Source: Candidatus Latescibacterota bacterium
GTDB lineage: Bacteria > Krumholzibacteriota > Krumholzibacteriia > WVZY01 > JAKEHA01
Assembly: GCA_022615275.1 (NCBI GenBank)
Contig: JAKEHA010000340.1
Span: 1 to 10,016 of the forward strand
DNA length: 10,016 nucleotides
Direction of reading: 5' to 3'
This document shows positions 1-6,996 of this stretch, in pieces. The notes under the pieces were generated by a model. The model saw only the letters and a program-made list of their open reading frames with translations, was not told the origin of the DNA and did no database searches. Within the stretch, counting starts at the first letter, position 1, and every line of letters begins with the position of its first letter. The translations under genes and the position numbers were made by a program.

Positions 1-1
1 C

Positions 2-1156
2 CGCTTCAAGCACGGGTCGAAGCGCCTCGTGTTGATGGGCTGCCTGCCCAAGCACCGCGGCGAAGACCTGGAAGCCTCGCTGCCGTGGGTCGATCACTTC
101 CTGCCCACGGGCGCGCACGCCCGGCTGCCCGAGTTGGTGGCGGCGTGGCGCGCGGCCTCGCCCGTGGTGCGCTCGATCGCGCGCGGCGACGAGAGCCGTT
201 TCGCCGCCTTCGAAGAGCGGGAGCTGTTGACGCCCGCGCACACCGCCTACGTCAAGGTGGCCGAAGGGTGCAACCGCAAGTGCACCTTCTGCGCGATCCC
301 CGTCATTCGCGGCCGCCAGGAGTCGCGCTCGGCGGATTCCATCGTGCGCGAAGTCGACGGCCTGGTGGCCCGGGGTGTCCGCGAAGTGACGCTGCTCGCG
401 CAGGACATCGTGTCGTACCGCGACCCCGCGGGCGCGCGCTTCCACGACCTGGTCGACCGCCTCGCGCGCACCGGCGTGGAGTGGATCCGCATCTTCTACA
501 TCCATCCCGCCGGACTGGACGTGGACTACGTCGCGCGCCTGTTCGAGCACGAACAGGTGTGCCGGTACCTGGAGATGCCCGTGCAGCACGCGTCGACGCG
601 TCTACTGGATTCCATGCAGCGCTCGTACACGCGCGAGCACGTCGAGCATTTGGTGACGGGCATTCGCGACGCGTTTCCGGACGCGGTGATTCGCAGCGAG
701 ATCATCGTGGGGTTCCCGGGTGAAACCGACGACGAGTTCGAGGACTTGCGGGCGTTCGTGCGGGATTTCGCGTTTGATTCTTTGGGGGTGTTTCCGTATT
801 CTCCGGAGCCGGGCACGAAAGCTGCGTCGTTCGGCGCCGCCGTGCCGCCCGCGATCACGGCCGACCGCGCGAGCGAGCTGGCCGCGATCCAGGAAGCCGC
901 TTCCTTCGCGTCGCGCGCCCGCTTCCGCGACCGCGTGCTGCGGGTGCTGGTGGATCGCGAGGACGACGAGATGGGGGCAGGTCGCTTCGCGGGGCGTTTC
1001 TACGGGCAGGCCCTCGAGATCGACGGAGAAGTGTACCTGACGGGTGCGACCCGCGCGGGCGAGTTCGTCGACGCGCGCGTCACCGACACCGATGTGTTCG
1101 ATTTGTTTGCGCGCGTCGTCCCTGATCGGCGCGGAGTCGAAGTAACCGAGCCCTGA
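2..1156 (+). CDS. rimO: Ribosomal protein S12 methylthiotransferase RimO (5' end cut off)
   Basis: Radical-SAM enzyme that adds a methylthio group to a conserved aspartate of ribosomal protein S12. The reading frame is open at the left edge, so the start and the first cysteines of the N-terminal UPF0004 domain lie outside; 384 residues are visible against about 440 in E. coli RimO. The last UPF0004 cysteine is seen in MGCLPK (tgc at 41-43). The radical-SAM CxxxCxxC triad is in EGCNRKCTFCAIP, with cysteine codons at 269, 281 and 290. Family signatures follow: LLAQD, WIRIFYIHP, IVGFPGETDDEF and GVFPYSPEPGT. A C-terminal TRAM domain (about 930-1140) ends in FDLFARVV. WIRIFYIHP and the FPYSPEPGT block favour RimO over its paralogue MiaB. 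The stop is TGA at 1154-1156, with the next gene 16 bases on. A patch of T-ending codons lies at 773-802. Confidence 0.93.
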   Translation, partial: RFKHGSKRLVLMGCLPKHRGEDLEASLPWVDHFLPTGAHARLPELVAAWRAASPVVRSIARGDESRFAAFEERELLTPAHTAYVKVAEGCNRKCTFCAIPVIRGRQESRSADSIVREVDGLVARGVREVTLLAQDIVSYRDPAGARFHDLVDRLARTGVEWIRIFYIHPAGLDVDYVARLFEHEQVCRYLEMPVQHASTRLLDSMQRSYTREHVEHLVTGIRDAFPDAVIRSEIIVGFPGETDDEFEDLRAFVRDFAFDSLGVFPYSPEPGTKAASFGAAVPPAITADRASELAAIQEAASFASRARFRDRVLRVLVDREDDEMGAGRFAGRFYGQALEIDGEVYLTGATRAGEFVDARVTDTDVFDLFARVVPDRRGVEVTEP

Positions 1157-1158
1157 TT

Positions 1159-1164
1159 GAGGAG
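1159..1164 (+). promoter_or_regulatory. Shine-Dalgarno site that sets the start of the gene at 1173
   Basis: GAGGAG lies 8 bases before the GTG at 1173. A GTG at 1164 in the same frame overlaps this motif and would have no spacer, so 1173 is the better start. Confidence 0.6.
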
Positions 1165-1172
1165 TGGACAAC

Positions 1173-1919
1173 GTGCGTTGGAGTATTCGACAGGGATGGC
1201 GGCGGCGCGCGTTCCAAGCCACCGCCGGCGCGACCATGGTCGCGCTGGTGTTCTCGACGGCGAGCGTGCGCGCGGCCGACCCCGCGCCGAGCAATTTGGA
1301 TTTGCTCGAGCGCATGACCTCGGAAATCGCGGAAGAGTTGTACGCGAAGTTCGGTCCCGAGCTGGGCGGGCGGGTCATCGAACTGCGCCCCTTCGCGAGC
1401 GGCGAGGATTACGTGTTCGTCGGCAACGTATTCACCGACGTGCTCACCTCGCGTGGTGCCACCACCATCGCCCCCTCGACTTCGGCGGTGGGAGGCACCA
1501 ACCCGTCGCTCACCGATACCATGCCGGCCGCGGCGGCGACGGACTCGGCGGCGCCGACGCCGTCGCCGAGCGGCGTCGTGCTGACGTTCCAGAACGTGAC
1601 GTTCGCCATCGCCTATCCCGATGTGTACCGCTCGCATTTGGTCGGCGGCAAGCGCATCAAGCGGCGCGCGGACGTGCGCGTGCACGCGACGGTGACCGAG
1701 GGCGCCTCGGGAGAGGTGTTGTGGGTGGGCGAGGCGGCGCGCGAGAGCACGGACGAGTTCGATTACGACGACTCGGCGCGCGTCGAGCAAGGCACGTATC
1801 AGTTTGCGCGGCCGGTATTGCCGGGGAGCGGTTGGGGCAAGTACGCGGAGCCCGTATTCGTCACCGGCATCATCGTCGGGTTGATCTATCTCTTCTTTTC
1901 CAACCAGAGTGACAACTAA
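1173..1919 (+). CDS. Exported protein of unknown function with C-terminal membrane anchor
   Basis: I do not recognise a named family. The 248-residue product starts with an arginine-rich n-region (RQGWRRRAF, residues 6-14), a weakly hydrophobic stretch and a likely cleavage site VRA|AD after residue 34. The mature part begins with an amphipathic helix (about 42-60) and then a strand-helix block (RVIELRPF, then VFVGNVFTDVLTSRGA, about 67-96). A low-complexity Ala/Thr/Ser/Pro linker covers about 100-134. A second beta-rich block contains ADVRVHATV and GEVLWVGEAARE. Residues about 228-242 (VFVTGIIVGLIYLFF) form one membrane span, followed by a six-residue tail. The strand-helix order is loosely like CsgG/FlgO/LpoB-type periplasmic domains, but this is inference. 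It overlaps the next lipoprotein gene by 11 bases, which suggests a joint envelope role. The GTG start was chosen from the upstream Shine-Dalgarno site; GTG at 1164 would add three residues. Confidence 0.75.
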   Translation: MRWSIRQGWRRRAFQATAGATMVALVFSTASVRAADPAPSNLDLLERMTSEIAEELYAKFGPELGGRVIELRPFASGEDYVFVGNVFTDVLTSRGATTIAPSTSAVGGTNPSLTDTMPAAAATDSAAPTPSPSGVVLTFQNVTFAIAYPDVYRSHLVGGKRIKRRADVRVHATVTEGASGEVLWVGEAARESTDEFDYDDSARVEQGTYQFARPVLPGSGWGKYAEPVFVTGIIVGLIYLFFSNQSDN

Positions 1920-2832
1920 CGCGCGCGGCAGGCTTCGCTTGGCGGCGATTCCGCTCGGGATCGCGTTGCTCGCGGCCGGGCTGCCCGCGTGCGGCGAGCG
2001 CGGCGTGGTGGGCGAGATGCACCGTACCTTCGACAAGGGCGATTACGAAGAGGTGGTGGCCCTGGGACGCCACGCGCTGCGCTCCGACTCGAGCAGCGCG
2101 GGGGTTCACCTCTATTATGGAATGGCCCTGGTCGCGCGCGGCCGTTTGCACGAGGGCTTCGGCGCGATCGACCGCGCGGTCGCGATCGACGGCGACGCGG
2201 CACGCAAGGCATCCGCGTTCCTGTGGGAACGCGGCCAGGCCGCGAAGCTCGATGCCACCGCGGCGCGCGAGTTGGCGAAGGCGTCGGAGCTCGACCCCGC
2301 GCTGGACTTGGGCAAGAAGCGCTTCGCGGTGGGCGACGTGTACTTCAACGAGCGCCGCTACCCGGAGGCGGCCGGTATGTACGAGGCCGCGGTTCGCCTC
2401 TTCCCCGACACGGCCGCGTGCGAGGACGCGCTCTCGCGCCTGGCCGAGTGCTACGCCTTCCTCGATCGGCCCGCGGACGCGCGCAAGACCATGGAGAACC
2501 TGGTCAAGCGGTACCCGCGCGGCGACGTCGCGCGCCAGGCGTGGGTGCGACTCGACGACATCTCCTACGCGGAGGCGCAAAAGGCGCTCGAGGCCGGCGA
2601 CCTGGAAGAGGCGGTCGAGGTCGCGCAAGCGCTGGTCGATCGCACCAAGAATCGATCGCTGCAGCAGAAGGGACGCTTGGTGTTGGGCGAAGCCTACGAG
2701 CGCATGGGCGACAGCGGTCGCGCGTACGCGGCGTACCGCGAGGTCATCGAGAACGACCGCGGGGATTCCGGCAACGTCGTCGAGCGGGCGCGTGCGCGTA
2801 TCGAGGCGTTGCAGGCGGCGGGGTTGCGTTGA
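1909..2832 (+). CDS. TPR-repeat lipoprotein
   Basis: Predicted 307-residue lipoprotein of unknown specific function. The n-region TTNARGRLR is followed by a hydrophobic stretch and the lipobox LPAC with Cys28, so it should be lipidated and membrane anchored. The mature protein is almost entirely helical tetratricopeptide-like repeats, visible as GDYEEVVALGRHAL, YYGMALVARGRLHEGFGAIDRAV, VYFNERRYPEAAGMYEAAV, LAECYAFLDRPADARKTMENLV, GDLEEAVEVAQALV and GEAYERMGDSGRAYAAYREVI. Such repeats normally bind protein partners. The GTG start lies inside the previous gene (11-base overlap) with no clear Shine-Dalgarno site, which fits translational coupling; the next in-frame candidate, TTG at 1939, would remove the positively charged n-region. 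The 3' end overlaps the BamD-like gene by 4 bases. Adjacency and the similar architecture suggest it works with BamD at the outer membrane, but the partner is not shown by sequence. Confidence 0.82.
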   Translation: MTTNARGRLRLAAIPLGIALLAAGLPACGERGVVGEMHRTFDKGDYEEVVALGRHALRSDSSSAGVHLYYGMALVARGRLHEGFGAIDRAVAIDGDAARKASAFLWERGQAAKLDATAARELAKASELDPALDLGKKRFAVGDVYFNERRYPEAAGMYEAAVRLFPDTAACEDALSRLAECYAFLDRPADARKTMENLVKRYPRGDVARQAWVRLDDISYAEAQKALEAGDLEEAVEVAQALVDRTKNRSLQQKGRLVLGEAYERMGDSGRAYAAYREVIENDRGDSGNVVERARARIEALQAAGLR

Positions 2833-3593
2833 GCGCGCGGCCGGCGGCGCGGGTGTTGCGACGTGCGGGAGTCGCCCTCGCGTTGGTCGCGGTCGCGGGG
2901 TGCGTGGGCGGGATGCCCAAGGTGCCGGCCACGCCCGCGGGCGTACTCGAGCGCGCCGACGATTATCACAAGCGCGGCAAGGAAAGGGAGGCGATCGCGC
3001 TCTACACGCAATTCCTCGACCGCTACCCGGGCCACGACCGCGCCGATTACGCGCAGTACCAGCTGGCCGAAAGTCACTTCCAGGCCCGCGAGTACGCGCT
3101 GGCGGCGGTGGAGTACCAGATCTTGGTCAGCAACTACGGATACAGCGAGTGGGTCGACGACGCCCTCTTCCAGATGGGCGTGTGCAACTGGCGCGAAGCG
3201 CCCAAGTATCCGCGCGACCAGCAAAAAGCCAACGAGGCCTTGAGCCGCTTCAACCAATTTCTGCAAATCTACCCCGACAGCCCGCGCGCCTCCGAAGCGC
3301 GCATCTACGTGCGCGAGATCCATGCGCGTCTCGCCCAGAAGGCGTACAGCGCGGCGAAGTGGTACTATCGCCAGCGCGAGCCCAAGGCGGCGTTGGTCTA
3401 TTGCGAGAAGATCATTCGCGAGTACCCCGACAACGAGTACTGGGCGGAGGCGCTGCTCCTGAAGGGGCAGATCCTGGTCGACCGGGGCGACACGGAGGGA
3501 GCGATCCAGCAGTTTACGCAGGTCATCGCCTACCCGGGCGACCTTCCACAGAAGAAAGAAGCCGAACGTCGCATCAAAGAGGCGCGCCCATGA
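2829..3593 (+). CDS. bamD: BamD-like outer-membrane assembly lipoprotein (YfiO family)
   Basis: Component of the BAM complex that inserts beta-barrel proteins into the outer membrane; BamD is the essential lipoprotein that contacts BamA. The product is 254 residues from the TTG start, close to the E. coli length of about 245. It has an arginine-containing n-region, a hydrophobic segment and lipobox VAGC (Cys25). TPR units follow: YHKRGKEREAIALYTQFLDRYP, AQYQLAESHFQAREYALAAVEY, and the family-typical block PRDQQKANEALSRFNQFLQIYPDS, followed by YYRQREPKAALVYCEKIIREYPD and GDTEGAIQQFTQVI. The PRDQ...EAL..F..FL..YPDSP block is characteristic of BamD. The TTG at 2829 overlaps the previous stop as TTGA. 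A GTG at 2853 would also leave a workable signal peptide (VLRRAGVALALVAVAGC), so the start is uncertain. The stop overlaps the nadD start as ATGA. Confidence 0.83.
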   Translation: MSARPAARVLRRAGVALALVAVAGCVGGMPKVPATPAGVLERADDYHKRGKEREAIALYTQFLDRYPGHDRADYAQYQLAESHFQAREYALAAVEYQILVSNYGYSEWVDDALFQMGVCNWREAPKYPRDQQKANEALSRFNQFLQIYPDSPRASEARIYVREIHARLAQKAYSAAKWYYRQREPKAALVYCEKIIREYPDNEYWAEALLLKGQILVDRGDTEGAIQQFTQVIAYPGDLPQKKEAERRIKEARP

Positions 3594-4198
3594 CGGTGGA
3601 CGCAAGCGAAGACTGGCGGGGGAATCGCATCGGGATTCTCGGCGGGACCTTCGACCCGCCGCACCTCGGGCACACGCGCATGGCGGTCGTGGCTCGCGAC
3701 GCGCTCGCGCTCGACCGCGTGTTCTTCTCTCCGGCCCCGCATCCGCCCCACAAGTCCGACGCGGAAACGACCCCCTACGCGCATCGCCGCGCCATGCTCG
3801 AGCTGGCCATCGCAGGCGAAGCGCGCACCGCGGTGACCACCATCGAAGAGTCGCACGCCACCTCGTACACGGTGGACCTCTTGCACGCATGCCGGGAACG
3901 CACCTCCGCGGACTTGTATTTCATCCTGGGTGCCGACAGCCTGGCGGAGTTGTCCACGTGGCGCGATCCGGCCGAGGTGATGCGCCTCGCGACCCTGGTC
4001 GTGTTTCCGCGCGGCGCCGAGACGGTGCGCGCGCCCGAGGGACGCGAGGCCTCGCTGGTCGTCTTCGAATCGCCCGTGGTCGATGTTTCCTCCACGGAAA
4101 TCCGCGCGCGGCTCTCACAGGGCGAGGCCGCCGTCGACGGGCTCGCGCCGGCGGTGGCCCGCTACGTCGCACACCACCGCCTCTACGCGCGGGCCTAG
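3590..4198 (+). CDS. nadD: Nicotinate-nucleotide adenylyltransferase
   Basis: Cytoplasmic enzyme that joins nicotinate mononucleotide and ATP to give deamido-NAD, the penultimate step of NAD synthesis. The 202-residue length is normal for the family. The nucleotidyltransferase signature GGTFDPPHLGH is at residues 18-28, with the HxGH element (25-28) intact. Further family marks are PHPPHK (50-55), FILGADSLAELSTWRDP in the middle, and the C-terminal SSTEIR (167-172), which matches the ISSTxIR phosphate-binding motif. A short N-terminal extension of about 12 residues precedes the first strand. The ATG start overlaps the bamD stop as ATGA, pointing to coupled translation. In many bacteria nadD sits next to rsfS; here it is between an envelope gene and polA. 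The stop is TAG, 4 bases before polA. Confidence 0.95.
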   Translation: MTVDASEDWRGNRIGILGGTFDPPHLGHTRMAVVARDALALDRVFFSPAPHPPHKSDAETTPYAHRRAMLELAIAGEARTAVTTIEESHATSYTVDLLHACRERTSADLYFILGADSLAELSTWRDPAEVMRLATLVVFPRGAETVRAPEGREASLVVFESPVVDVSSTEIRARLSQGEAAVDGLAPAVARYVAHHRLYARA

Positions 4199-4202
4199 CG
4201 CC

Positions 4203-6986
4203 GTGGCACTCTTTCTCGTCGACGGCCACGCGCTCGCGTACCGCGCGTTTTTCGCGTTCGCGGGCACCCCGCTGTCGAATTCGCGCGGCGAAGAAACGGG
4301 CGCGGTGTACGGCTTCGTCAACACGCTCCTCTCCATCATCGTCAAACACAAGCCCGAGCATCTGGCGGTGGCGTTCGACAGCCTCGAGCCGACCTTCCGC
4401 CACGAGCGCTTCGAAGCCTACAAGGCGCACCGGCCCAAGATGCCCGACGGGTTGATTCGCCAGCTCCCGATCATCTTCGAAGCGGTGGACGCGATGGGGA
4501 TCCCGCGCTTGCAGGTGGCCGGCTACGAAGCCGACGATATCATCGCCACCTTGGCGCATCGCTTTCGCGACCGTGTTCCGGTGGCGATCGTCTCCGGCGA
4601 CAAGGATCTCCTGCAATTGATCGACGAGCGCGTGCACGTGATCCGCCCCGGCAAGGGCGCCGTGCTCGAGAACGAGCTGGACGCCGGGGGCCTGGAGGAA
4701 GCGACGGGCCTGCGCGCCGATCAGTTCATCGACTACCTCGCACTGGTGGGGGACACGAGCGACAACGTGCCCGGCGTGCGCGGCATCGGCGAGAAGACCG
4801 CGACCGAGCTGCTGCAGCGCTTCGGATCGCTGGACGAGATCTACCGGCGCCTGGACGAGATCGAAAAACCGTCGGTGCGCGCACGCTTGCAGGAGGGTAA
4901 GGAAGCCGCCTACGAGTCGCGCGAACTGGTGCGGCTGCGCGACGACGTTCCCGTGGACGTGTCGCTCTTGGATCTCGCGCGCGGCGACCACCGGACACCC
5001 GCCTTCGCAAAGATCCTGCGCGAGCTCGAGTTCAAGCGCATGCACGACCAAGTGTTCGGCGCGAAAGCGCCGCCGGTAGCGCGCCCGCGCGAGTCGGACC
5101 CGCCCGAGCGCACGACGGAGCCGGCACGCACTCCCGGGGTCGCGACGCGTTACCGCGCGATCGCCGACGCTACGTCGCTGGCGTCACTAGCCCGCGACCT
5201 CGCCGCGCGCAACGAAATCGCGGTGGACGTGGAGACGTCGGGCCTGGATCCGATGCGCGCCACCCTCGCGGGCATCGCCATCGCGACCTCGCCGGGGGAG
5301 GCGGTTTACGTCCCCGTCGCGAGCGAGATCGACGACGGGTCGTCGGCCACGCTGCCCGGCCTCTTGCCGGCCTCGCACGCGCCCGGGCTCGAACTCGAGG
5401 CCGTGCGCGCCGCGCTGGCACCCGTGCTCGCGGCCCAACGCCCGGCCAAGGTGGGCCAGAACATCAAGTTCGACGCCATCGTGCTCGCGCGCGCGGGCCT
5501 GCCGCTGCGTGGAATCGCGTTCGACACCATGCTGGCGTCCTACACGCTGGACCCCGCGCGCAAGAGCCACGGCCTGGATGCGCTCGCACTCGACTGGTGC
5601 GACCACCGCATGATCGCGTTCGAGGATCTCTTCGACAAGCGCGTGCGCGCGAAGGACATTCGCCGCGTTGCGCTGGAGCGCGTGGCCGAGTACGCGTGCG
5701 AGGACGCCGATTACACGCTGCGCGTGAAGCAGGTGTTCGCCCCCATGCTGGAGGCCTCGGAGGCGCGGCGCTTGTTCTACCAGGTCGAGATGCCGCTCTC
5801 GGAGGTCTTGACCGAGATGGAGACGACGGGCGTGCGCGTGGACGTCGCGTTTCTCGAGGAGTTGTCGCGGACCTTCGGCGCGCGCATTTCCAATCTGGAA
5901 GAGTCGATCTATCGGACGGTGGGCGAGCGCTTCAACCCGGCATCGACTCCCAAGCTGCGCGAGATCCTCTTCGATCGCCTGGGACTGCAGCCCGCGCGAC
6001 GCACCAAGACCGGCTTCTCGACCGACGCCGACGTGCTGGAATCGCTCGCGGGCAGTCACGCAGTGGTCAACATGCTGCTCGAGTGGCGGCAATTGGTGAA
6101 GCTCAAGAGCACCTACGTCGACACGCTGCCGAAGCTGGTCCACCCCGAGACCGGGCGCGTGCACACGTCGTACAATCAAGCGGTGGCGACGACGGGGCGG
6201 TTGTCGAGCTCGGACCCGAACCTGCAGAACATCCCCATTCGCACCGCGGAAGGGCGCGAGATACGGCGCGCGTTCGTTGCGCGGGCGAAGGGCTGGGTGC
6301 TGCTCGACGCCGACTACTCGCAGATCGAGCTGCGCATCCTCGCCCATCTCTCCGGCGATCAGGCGCTGATCCAGGCCTTCCGCGAAGGAGCCGACGTCCA
6401 CCGTGCCACCGCGGCGCGCGTGCTCAAGGTGGATCCACAGGCGGTGACACCCGAGATGCGCGACCGCGCCAAGGTGGTCAACTTCGGCATCGTGTACGGC
6501 ATGGGTGCGCGCGGGCTGGCCCAGTCGTTGGGGATCGAGGTGGCCGAGGCGCGCCGCTTCATCGACGATTATTTTCGCTCATATCCCGGTGTGAAACGTT
6601 TCATCGACGACACCATCGCGCGCGCGCGCCGCGACCAGGCGGTGTCGACGCTGTTGGGGCGCGTGCGGCGGCTTCCGGACATCGAGAGCACCAATCCGGG
6701 CCTGCGCGCCTTCTCCGAGCGCGTGGCCGTCAACACGCCCGTGCAGGGCACCGCGGCCGACATCATCAAGCTCGCGATGCTGCGCATTCGCCGCGACCTC
6801 GTGGAGGCGGGCATGGAGACGCGCATGATTCTGCAGGTGCACGACGAGCTGCTCCTCGACGTGCCCGAGCGCGAGCTCGCGCGTGCACAGGAGATGGTGC
6901 GCGCCGCCATGGAGAGCGCCATCGCGCTGGCGGTGCCGCTCAAGGTGGACATGGGCACGGGTGCCAACTGGCTGGAAGCGCACTAG
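4203..6986 (+). CDS. polA: DNA polymerase I, three-domain form
   Basis: Removes RNA primers and fills gaps in replication and repair. The 927 residues match the E. coli enzyme (928). The 5'-3' nuclease domain (about 1-290) shows LVDGHALAYRAFF at the N-terminus, AGYEADDIIATL, SGDKDLLQL (D133) and GDTSDNVPGVRGIGEKTA (from 183). The 3'-5' proofreading domain keeps all expected acidic residues: D342 and E344 in DVETSGLDP, D424 in QNIKFD, and Y497 and D501 in YACEDADYT, so proofreading is likely active. The polymerase domain has motif A DADYSQIELR (D704, E709), the O-helix RDRAKVVNFGIVYG (R753, K757, F761, Y765) and motif C QVHDEL (H880, D881). Phe at 761 predicts normal discrimination against dideoxynucleotides. 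The GTG at 4203 was chosen because conserved sequence starts right there; an upstream extension to 4083 would lie inside nadD. No strong Shine-Dalgarno site is seen. Confidence 0.97.
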   Translation: MALFLVDGHALAYRAFFAFAGTPLSNSRGEETGAVYGFVNTLLSIIVKHKPEHLAVAFDSLEPTFRHERFEAYKAHRPKMPDGLIRQLPIIFEAVDAMGIPRLQVAGYEADDIIATLAHRFRDRVPVAIVSGDKDLLQLIDERVHVIRPGKGAVLENELDAGGLEEATGLRADQFIDYLALVGDTSDNVPGVRGIGEKTATELLQRFGSLDEIYRRLDEIEKPSVRARLQEGKEAAYESRELVRLRDDVPVDVSLLDLARGDHRTPAFAKILRELEFKRMHDQVFGAKAPPVARPRESDPPERTTEPARTPGVATRYRAIADATSLASLARDLAARNEIAVDVETSGLDPMRATLAGIAIATSPGEAVYVPVASEIDDGSSATLPGLLPASHAPGLELEAVRAALAPVLAAQRPAKVGQNIKFDAIVLARAGLPLRGIAFDTMLASYTLDPARKSHGLDALALDWCDHRMIAFEDLFDKRVRAKDIRRVALERVAEYACEDADYTLRVKQVFAPMLEASEARRLFYQVEMPLSEVLTEMETTGVRVDVAFLEELSRTFGARISNLEESIYRTVGERFNPASTPKLREILFDRLGLQPARRTKTGFSTDADVLESLAGSHAVVNMLLEWRQLVKLKSTYVDTLPKLVHPETGRVHTSYNQAVATTGRLSSSDPNLQNIPIRTAEGREIRRAFVARAKGWVLLDADYSQIELRILAHLSGDQALIQAFREGADVHRATAARVLKVDPQAVTPEMRDRAKVVNFGIVYGMGARGLAQSLGIEVAEARRFIDDYFRSYPGVKRFIDDTIARARRDQAVSTLLGRVRRLPDIESTNPGLRAFSERVAVNTPVQGTAADIIKLAMLRIRRDLVEAGMETRMILQVHDELLLDVPERELARAQEMVRAAMESAIALAVPLKVDMGTGANWLEAH

Positions 6987-6990
6987 GAGG
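6985..6990 (+). promoter_or_regulatory. Strong Shine-Dalgarno site of coaE
   Basis: A perfect AGGAGG overlaps the polA stop codon (TAG, 6984-6986) and lies 6 bases before the ATG at 6997. It is the best ribosome binding site in the window and fixes the coaE start. Confidence 0.85.
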
Positions 6991-6996
6991 GAACGC

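Noticed and set aside
1556..1577. Perfect 7-base inverted repeat (GACGCCG ... CGGCGTC, 8-base loop)
   Set aside because: It lies in the low-complexity coding linker of the exported protein and has no T-tract, so it is not a credible terminator.
1989..2828. Long upstream extension of the bamD frame
   Set aside because: The upstream part runs through the TPR lipoprotein gene as Arg/Gly-rich shadow sequence. The signal peptide and lipobox fix the true N-terminus near 2829-2853.
2694..3890. 398-codon minus-strand frame opposite bamD and nadD
   Set aside because: Low-complexity Arg/Ala-rich translation crossing two real genes, with no domain or plausible start context.
5187..6401. 404-codon minus-strand frame opposite polA
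   Set aside because: Shadow of the polA codons with the same biased composition; polA motifs are continuous on the plus strand.
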